Below are positions 1 to 4,498 of a stretch of DNA of 6,155 bases, one piece after another. Numbering within the stretch: the stretch's first letter is position 1; each line of letters starts with the position of its first letter. The notes beneath the pieces were generated by a model that was not told the DNA's origin, did no database searches, and worked only from the letters and a program-made list of their open reading frames with translations. Position numbers and translations under genes: made by a program. The stretch covers positions 1 through 6,155 of the forward strand of contig JADLBA010000028.1 in assembly GCA_020848015.1 (NCBI GenBank). The letters are read 5' to 3'. Source of the DNA: Crocinitomicaceae bacterium. Lineage in GTDB: Bacteria > Bacteroidota > Bacteroidia > Flavobacteriales_D > Sanyastnellaceae.

Positions 1-19
1 AATGTGTAACTTTAACCTT

Positions 20-52
20 CATATTTTTAGTTTGTTCAAAAACCAAAATATG
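20..52. repeat. AT-rich imperfect inverted repeat at the left edge
   Basis: CATATTTT (20-27) and AAAATATG (45-52) form eight pairs, with four inner pairs (30-33 with 40-43) and a small loop. It lies just beyond the terminator on the minus strand and may be a second, backup terminator structure or an operator-like site for something left of the window. In such AT-rich sequence chance is likely. The rest of 84-177 contains no gene; a G6 run at 142-147 on the plus strand stands out only by composition. Confidence 0.25.
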
Positions 53-83
53 AAAAATTAAATAGGCAAGTGAAAACTCGCCT
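50..83 (-). terminator. Intrinsic terminator of the ots/lipoprotein operon
   Basis: On the minus strand an 8-bp stem AGGCGAGT / ACTTGCCT (83-64) with a 4-nt loop TTTC is followed by ATTTAATTTTT. One pair is a G-U wobble on the minus strand but an A-C mismatch on the plus strand, so the minus direction is favoured. It lies about 95 nt after the lipoprotein stop codon. A T-rich stretch also follows on the plus side, so weak action in that direction is possible. Confidence 0.65.
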
Positions 84-177
84 CTTTATATTTATTTTAG
101 TCGGTCAGTAATGATTATTTTGTTGCTGAGATGGGCAAGTAGGGGGGAGGAACGTTTTGCTTTTCTTTTTGGAAACA

Positions 178-1164
178 TTAGTACTTCTGATGAAGTTTAC
201 TGATTTCTTGCGCTAACATTTTCAAGTCTTGTTTCATCAATGCTACGTATGATTCAGTTTGATCCAGCATATCTGCTCTGTTCATTAATTCATCTGCCAT
301 ATATTTACCGCCTTTTCCAAAGTAAAGATCCGATTTATCCTCTTTTTCCCCTTTTGATACCTGATCAAAGAGGTACCATTTTTCTACAAGTAGCTTTGCA
401 AGAGATTTTTCCTTACTCTGAGGATTTTCTGTGGTTAAATAATACCATATTGCGGGGGGATAGTAACTGGAAACGGACGAATTTTTCCAAATGTCGGTAA
501 GTGCGTTATCTAAATGATAAAATTCAATTTTCCTTTTATTCACCAGCATTAAAATACCTAATGTTGCTTCAACAATGCTTACGCTAACAGTGAGACCACT
601 TGATAGATGGTTGTTTGAACTGGTGTTAGAGATTGCTTCTGCTGATATTGCTCCAGCAGAACCTATAATTATGGAGCCGATGATCAATTTTTTTTCTGCT
701 TCCCCTTCTTTTTCTTTTAAATAATTCGCAAATTGCTGTGCTCTCTTTTCTTCACAATCGAGTTTGCTGGAAATAGCCGATACTTCAAGAGAAGCTGTAC
801 TTATCTTCTCGTTTATTTGTTGTAAAAGTTCTATTAACCCAATACGCTTTTCTAAGGTCGGAGCCGATTGGTATTCTTTGGAAAGCGTAATATAATCTGA
901 CAATACCCCTATTAATCCAATCGCATTTGATATACGCAATGATTTATCCGTGAATCTATTGGTTAGTAGGGTGTCTATAGCAATGTGGTTAAAAGGCTTA
1001 GGCATATCTGCTTCTGAATAATTTTTTACTATCTGTTCGTCGCATTGGCTTTTGTCGAAATGAAACGATTTCTGCGAAGCTCTAAAGCTTGTACAAGATG
1101 GTAGTATCAATGAAGTAACAAATAGTATAATTACTGCATAATTGATTTTTAGCGTTCTAATCAT
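178..1164 (-). CDS. Uncharacterised membrane lipoprotein with two Gly/Ala/Ser-rich hydrophobic segments
   Basis: I do not recognise this family. The start is set at the ATG at 1164, because it gives a clean lipoprotein signal (MIRTLK, hydrophobic stretch 8-21, lipobox LPSC with Cys24), lies 17 nt after the otsA stop, and has AGAGA 11 nt upstream. An in-frame ATG at 1227 would overlap otsA and bury the signal. The protein has 328 residues. After the lipid-bearing Cys there is a polar region, then a long helical, probably coiled-coil stretch (about 103-158, rich in Leu/Ile/Glu/Lys). Two hydrophobic segments follow at 160-179 (LIIGSIIIGSAGA) and 187-208, separated by an Asn/Ser turn and ending in KRK. 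They look like a membrane hairpin or a glycine-zipper pair. The C-terminal third is soluble, with an aromatic patch YYPPAIWYYL and a final helical region. Four Cys in all include two in the mature part beyond Cys24 (41 and 137) that could bridge. Its position in the ots operon suggests an envelope role linked to trehalose or stress, but this is inference only. Confidence 0.75.
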   Translation of the reverse strand: MIRTLKINYAVIILFVTSLILPSCTSFRASQKSFHFDKSQCDEQIVKNYSEADMPKPFNHIAIDTLLTNRFTDKSLRISNAIGLIGVLSDYITLSKEYQSAPTLEKRIGLIELLQQINEKISTASLEVSAISSKLDCEEKRAQQFANYLKEKEGEAEKKLIIGSIIIGSAGAISAEAISNTSSNNHLSSGLTVSVSIVEATLGILMLVNKRKIEFYHLDNALTDIWKNSSVSSYYPPAIWYYLTTENPQSKEKSLAKLLVEKWYLFDQVSKGEKEDKSDLYFGKGGKYMADELMNRADMLDQTESYVALMKQDLKMLAQEISKLHQKY

Positions 1165-1181
1165 TTTATATTGAATCTCTG

Positions 1182-2306
1182 TTAGTCTTGAATATTTGCC
1201 ATCGTTCTGATGATGTCTGCTGCCCATGAGTATATATTGTGACCGACCGTTACCTGCCTCATTTGACTCATTCGCTGATTTTGCTCTTCTGGTGGCATTT
1301 CTAATGCCAGCTTGATGGCATCTGCCGACTTTTCAATATCATAAGGGTTGATGATTAATGCTCCTTGTAGTTCTTGTGAAGCCCCCGCAAACTGGCTTAG
1401 GATAAGTGTGCCGTCATTATTGGTTCGTGTTGCAACAAATTCTTTTGCCACAAGATTCATCCCATCATGAAGGGAGGTGACCATACAAAGATTTGCCGAT
1501 GTGTAATATGGCTGGATTTCAGCTTGACTGTGATGTTTTTTTAATAATAAAATGGGTTTCCAGTTTTTTGTTTTGAAGCGCAAATTGATTCTTTCCGCTT
1601 CTTTATCAATGGCAGTTATCGTGTCTGAGTAACTCTTCAATAGCGTTCTGCTGGGAGCACCAATTTGGACAAAAGTGAATTTGCCTTGATAGGACGGATT
1701 TTTTTCAATGAAGCGTTCAATTGAAAGAAATTTTTCTAAAATTCCTTTTGTGTAGTCAAGACGGTCAACCCCAATACCCATTAATTTGGCCGAAATACCG
1801 TTTCCTGCTAAAAGTGCCGAAGCTGTTTTTTTTGATGGATTTGTTTCAAAATCTTTTGGGGTAAAAGCAATGCTGATAGGAAAAGGTTTTACTAGCGTAG
1901 AATGACCGGCCATTTTTACCGAAAAATTTTCCCAAAGCACTCGCGACTCAAGTGTATTTCCTACTGTTTCTAAAAAATGATTGCAATGATACTGTGTATG
2001 AAACCCTATTAAATCTGCTCCTAACATTCCTGTGAGGATTTCTCTTTGCCATGGGCAAATTCCAAATGATTCCGGATTCGGCCATGGAATATGCCAGAAG
2101 ATAGCGATCCTTGCAGTTGGTTTTTCTTTTTTTATTAATTGAGGCAAAAGTGCAAAATGATAATCTTGAATTAAAATGAAGGGTTGATCCTCCTCTTTTG
2201 TTTCTTCAAGAACAGCTTTTGCGAAATCCTCATTTACTTTTTTGTAATAATGCCAGTCTGCTTTTCTAAATGTTGGCCGGTATGGGCAATATGACATAAA
2301 GGCCAT
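1182..2306 (-). CDS. C-terminal part of the broken synthase: catalytic GT20 domain
   Basis: Carries most of the trehalose-6-phosphate synthase domain, which joins UDP-glucose (or another NDP-glucose) to glucose-6-phosphate. True homology begins at residue 10 (RPTFRKADW); the first nine residues and the ATG at 2306 are an accident of the shifted frame. Visible landmarks are QDYH (47-50, HDYH in E. coli OtsA), FWHIPWPNPE (70-79), GVDRLDYTKG (179-188) with Arg182 and Lys187 at the spacing of OtsA Arg262/Lys267, and DGMNLVAKE (281-289) with Asp281 and Glu289 at the spacing of OtsA Asp361/Glu369. LSQFAGASQEL and INPYD near the end are also typical. The C-terminus is full length for the family, and no trehalose phosphatase domain is attached, consistent with a separate otsB. 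Alone, this piece lacks the N-terminal Rossmann half and should be inactive. Confidence 0.88.
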   Translation of the reverse strand: MAFMSYCPYRPTFRKADWHYYKKVNEDFAKAVLEETKEEDQPFILIQDYHFALLPQLIKKEKPTARIAIFWHIPWPNPESFGICPWQREILTGMLGADLIGFHTQYHCNHFLETVGNTLESRVLWENFSVKMAGHSTLVKPFPISIAFTPKDFETNPSKKTASALLAGNGISAKLMGIGVDRLDYTKGILEKFLSIERFIEKNPSYQGKFTFVQIGAPSRTLLKSYSDTITAIDKEAERINLRFKTKNWKPILLLKKHHSQAEIQPYYTSANLCMVTSLHDGMNLVAKEFVATRTNNDGTLILSQFAGASQELQGALIINPYDIEKSADAIKLALEMPPEEQNQRMSQMRQVTVGHNIYSWAADIIRTMANIQD

Positions 2307-3406
2307 AATCCTTCATTGGAAAATCCGTAATAAAAATGGTTTTCCTCCTCCTTGGTTTGCCACATTCTCCGCAAAGTATATTTTGGTTCGTCTGGCGGAA
2401 CCTGTAGCTTGTCATTCTTATCAACCGTTTCTTTATCAGCATCTCCAGTACCCGATGCAATCCACAGCCCGCCACACGCTTGTAGAACCGGCTCCATTGC
2501 CGTAATCATTCCACTTGCAGGAATAATACATGTGATATTTTTCCCTTCGTGGATGTGCATATAGGGCTCACGATTGGAAACGACAACCATTTTTTTACTT
2601 TGCAATAAATTTTCGACTTCAATTTTTAATCGATCAGGTGTCCAGATTGCCTCCGCATTGCTTCTTAGTTTTGCTTCTTCTTCCGCGGAGGCTTTTGCTT
2701 CATGCATTGCTTTTGCAATATGAATTATTTCTCTGTGGAGTGGAGCAAGAAACATTGCCGGTGGTGATTGGTTCAGGTGTTCTGCATTTCCAACCCTTGC
2801 TGCTTTTACCCAATCTACAATTTTACTTATCGGGCTGTAAATTCCCCAACGAATTATCACTACCGTAAGTGATGATACTATAAATGCCTGAATAAACCAT
2901 CGGAGAAAATTCCGGAACCAAATACTGTTTATTATACTATCAATATATTCTGCATCAGCATAGAAAATTATTGCAGCATTAGGCACTTCATCTTTCTGTA
3001 ATGGTTTTATATATTGGAAAATTGTCCGGTTATTTACCTTGATGTAATTTCCCAGCATTGTGTCTGCTGCTAAGGATTGTGTAATGTAATTTGAGGAATA
3101 TTGAATGAGGGGATCCAAGGAATTTGTTGCGATGATGCTGTCTTTCCCATAATATAGCGCTATTCCTGTTAAATTATAATGATCACTTATACTATCAATA
3201 AATTGTTCAAGTTTCTTAGGATTGTTTTGCCCGGTGATTGATGGTAAATTATTTTGGCTGAACTCATCGGCAATATCCGCAGTGTGAATCTCAAGGTCTT
3301 TATTGAGTTTATCTCTCTCTACTGAAATTTGATAGATCGTAAATCCTAAAGCCACCAGCCCTACTGCAATTACTATTGAAATAATGAGCGCAAAATTTAA
3401 TCGCAT
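2234..3406 (-). CDS. N-terminal part of the broken synthase: two-pass membrane sensor, HAMP-like linker and start of the GT20 domain
   Basis: 390 residues as read; the last 14 (after residue 376) come from the wrong frame. Residues 5-27 form a first membrane helix with an uncleaved look. About 28-166 would be a periplasmic sensing domain that I cannot assign to a family (Cache/PAS-like folds are possible). Residues 167-187 form a second membrane helix. From SPISKIVDWVKAARVGN (191-207) the sequence looks like a HAMP domain, with the proline just after the membrane, then a helix rich in Ala/Glu/Lys (232-253) like a signalling coiled coil. The GT20 domain starts at VVVSNREP (274-281), whose Asn-Arg corresponds to the glucose-6-phosphate-binding N-terminus of OtsA. 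PASGMITAMEP, GGLWIASGTGDAD and YYGFSNEGLWPLCH follow. The ATG at 3406 lies inside the otsB end and has no clear Shine-Dalgarno sequence, as expected for a coupled start. Confidence 0.85.
   Translation of the reverse strand: MRLNFALIISIVIAVGLVALGFTIYQISVERDKLNKDLEIHTADIADEFSQNNLPSITGQNNPKKLEQFIDSISDHYNLTGIALYYGKDSIIATNSLDPLIQYSSNYITQSLAADTMLGNYIKVNNRTIFQYIKPLQKDEVPNAAIIFYADAEYIDSIINSIWFRNFLRWFIQAFIVSSLTVVIIRWGIYSPISKIVDWVKAARVGNAEHLNQSPPAMFLAPLHREIIHIAKAMHEAKASAEEEAKLRSNAEAIWTPDRLKIEVENLLQSKKMVVVSNREPYMHIHEGKNITCIIPASGMITAMEPVLQACGGLWIASGTGDADKETVDKNDKLQVPPDEPKYTLRRMWQTKEEENHFYYGFSNEGLWPLCHIAHTGQHLEKQTGIITKK
2237..2243 (-). other. Slippery heptamer A AAA AAG just before the premature stop
   Basis: In the first reading frame the heptamer is correctly phased (AC A AAA AAG) and is followed directly by TAA (2236-2234). 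This is the same heptamer used for -1 frameshifting in E. coli dnaX. A -1 slip here, or transcriptional addition of one A, would enter the frame of the catalytic half and give a protein of normal length with only 12 residues changed. I see no Shine-Dalgarno-like enhancer upstream and no strong stem downstream, so real use is uncertain. Confidence 0.4.
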
Positions 3407-4146
3407 AGTTGTTCTAATAGATGGATTACTCCCTCAGGGGTTTCTATCCTGTATTTTGCTGAAGTTTTTCCGCCTCCAACTTTTATTGTTATTCCATAAA
3501 TATTTCCGAATAATGCATCAAACATATCTTCATCTGTTTTATCATCTCCAATGCATAAAATGCAATCGTATTCGTTTTGTTCAATAGAATATTTTACAGA
3601 TTTTCCCTTGTTTGCTTCTCCCGCACTTATTTCTACTATCTTGTTTCCATCCTGTATTTTTAAACTATTCAAAACTGTAATTTTTTCTGCACTATGGATT
3701 AATTTTCTGGAAAGTTTATAGCCATTTACGGATTCCGCATTTCTATAATGCCAGGCTAAAGAGTATTGCTTCTCTTCAATGAACGACTCCGGAAGAGCAA
3801 ATGTTGCCTGTGTCATTAATGAAAAAATTCTATTCCTCCAAACCCCATCATCGGTTATTTGCTTTTTCCATTCACCCCTGTCTTTTAACAACGCGCCGTG
3901 TTCTGCGAAAATAGTTATGGGTAAGTTCCCTATAAATTTGTCTATTTCATGAGGTGTTCTGCCGGTGAGAATAATAACTTTTGTTTGCTTTGTGTTAATT
4001 AATTTTCTTAAAGTATTTTGTAATCTTTCTGACGGGATTGCATTTTGCGGGAGTGGTTCAAGATTGACAAGTGTTCCGTCATAATCGAGCAGAATTAGCT
4101 TTTTCTCTGCATATCTAAATTTATTTACTATTTCTTCGTATTTCAT
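3397..4146 (-). CDS. otsB: Trehalose-6-phosphate phosphatase
   Basis: HAD-superfamily phosphatase that hydrolyses trehalose-6-phosphate to trehalose and phosphate in the cytoplasm, the second step of the OtsA/OtsB pathway. With the ATG at 4146 the protein has 249 residues, a normal length for a single-domain OtsB. Motif I is LLDYDGTLV (nucleophile D21, acid/base D23), motif II is ILTGRT (T61), motif III is the NKGK lysine region (179-182), and motif IV is GDDKTDEDMF (200-209). AEHGA and the cap-domain segment with WHYRNA also fit the family. A TTG start 9 nt further upstream (4155) is possible, but the ATG is preceded by GAGG and gives a normal N-terminus, so I prefer it. The 3' end overlaps the otsA start by 10 nt, indicating cotranscription and probable translational coupling. 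No key residue is missing. Confidence 0.93.
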   Translation of the reverse strand: MKYEEIVNKFRYAEKKLILLDYDGTLVNLEPLPQNAIPSERLQNTLRKLINTKQTKVIILTGRTPHEIDKFIGNLPITIFAEHGALLKDRGEWKKQITDDGVWRNRIFSLMTQATFALPESFIEEKQYSLAWHYRNAESVNGYKLSRKLIHSAEKITVLNSLKIQDGNKIVEISAGEANKGKSVKYSIEQNEYDCILCIGDDKTDEDMFDALFGNIYGITIKVGGGKTSAKYRIETPEGVIHLLEQLCD

Positions 4147-4215
4147 TTGCCTCAAAGATAGTATTTATCTTTTTGGAGAAGAATGTACGCTAATTCGGTG
4201 AATATTTACTCTGAC

Positions 4216-4233
4216 AGTCGGCTATGACCGACT
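4216..4233. repeat. Short perfect hairpin AGTCGG / CCGACT upstream of otsB
   Basis: Six perfect base pairs enclose a 6-nt loop (4222-4227), about 70 nt upstream of the otsB start. On the plus strand the stem is followed by a T-rich stretch (TTTAATTTT), so it could act as a weak terminator for plus-strand transcription. On the minus strand no T-run follows, and it would then be a leader hairpin or a small operator-like palindrome. Its function is unknown. Confidence 0.35.
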
Positions 4234-4298
4234 TTAATTTTGAGTGGAATATCATTTCTCTTTTGCCTATCGTTGTGGCATCAAGATTAACCATAGAA

Positions 4299-4342
4299 CA
4301 ATAGCGATAGGTATATTTCTGAATTTACCTCTACCGCTATTG
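4299..4342 (-). repeat. Long imperfect hairpin in the presumed otsB leader
   Basis: Arms 4299-4313 and 4326-4342 pair around a 12-nt loop. Read as minus-strand RNA, the stem has 10 bp including one G-U wobble, a 2-nt GA bulge, then 5 more bp. On the plus strand the G-U becomes an A-C mismatch, which suggests the minus-strand RNA is the folded form. No U-tract follows on either strand, so it is not a standard intrinsic terminator. The arm at 4305-4311 can pair instead with 4266-4272, giving a competing structure. Confidence 0.5.
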
Positions 4343-4422
4343 AAAATCCTGATGAAAAGAGAGTAGGCGGAGTGAAAGATTGTGTTGTGTAGCCATCTTG
4401 CATAATTTGCAGAGATTATTTT

Positions 4423-4452
4423 CAAAAATATCGAATCAGATAGTTTGGCAAA
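4423..4452 (-). promoter_or_regulatory. Candidate Bacteroidota-type promoter for the otsB-otsA-lipoprotein operon
   Basis: On the minus strand TTTG (4452-4449) is followed after 18 nt by TATTTTTG (4430-4423). These match the -33 TTTG and -7 TAnnTTTG boxes known from Bacteroides and Flavobacterium, within the 17-23 bp spacing reported for Flavobacterium. Transcription would begin around 4415-4420 and leave an untranslated leader of about 270 nt before otsB. The match rests on short AT-rich boxes, so chance is a real possibility. A second -7-like box, TATCTTTG (4160-4153), lies just before otsB but has no -33 partner at the right distance. Confidence 0.4.
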
Positions 4453-4498
4453 TTTTTTTTGGACGTATTATGTTTTCTATTATTTTTATTAAAAAAAA

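Larger units (their letters stand above)
1182..3406 (-). pseudogene. otsA: Membrane sensor-HAMP-trehalose-6-phosphate synthase fusion, interrupted by a one-base frameshift
   Basis: One gene read in two frames. The frame that starts at ATG 3406 follows the GT20 family through FSNEGLWPLCHIAHT. The matching continuation, RPTFRKADW, is found only in the -1 frame from 2279 onward. Inserting one C in the CC at 2279-2280 (CAT ACC CGG CCA) restores a continuous protein of about 741 residues: 376 from the first frame and 365 from the second. Without it the first frame adds 14 unrelated residues and stops at 2234-2236. No other lesion is visible, and every catalytic motif I know for GT20 is present, so this is either a very recent mutation or a base-calling error in a short C run. 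It follows otsB with a 10-nt overlap and precedes the lipoprotein gene by 17 nt. otsA is used here for the synthase function; the protein is not a plain OtsA because it carries an N-terminal sensor module. Confidence 0.85.
4156..4498. other. Intergenic region between ftcD and otsB, no convincing gene
   Basis: This gap separates two unrelated pathways, so otsB probably has its own promoter here. It is AT-rich, with a T8 run directly after the ftcD stop as read on the minus strand, but I see no stable stem before that run. It contains a promoter candidate (4423-4452), a 38-codon ORF of doubtful reality (4287-4403, minus), a nested set of inverted repeats (4266-4342) and a perfect 6-bp hairpin (4216-4233). 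No tRNA, rRNA or transposon end is recognisable. Confidence 0.7.

Noticed and set aside
2255..2306. A designed programmed frameshift at the homology break itself
   Set aside because: The bases at the break (CAT ACC GGC CAA) do not form an X XXY YYZ slippery site. The conserved residues RPTFRKADW lie in the -1 frame before the A6G run, so the original change is an indel near 2279 and not an evolved slip site.
1182..2306. An independent OtsA gene starting at the ATG at 2306
   Set aside because: It lacks the N-terminal half with the VVSNRE region, and its first nine residues do not match the family. The missing part is directly upstream in another frame.
4155..4160. A TTG start for otsB at 4155 and a TATCTTTG promoter box over it
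   Set aside because: An ATG nine bases downstream with GAGG before it gives a normal OtsB N-terminus. The box has no -33 partner at a suitable distance and would give an almost leaderless transcript.
4225..4233. Nine-base match TGACCGACT, also present on the minus strand at 99-107, as a possible repeat or attachment site
   Set aside because: Nine bases with no extension on either side is compatible with chance, and there is no integrase or other mobile-element sign in between.
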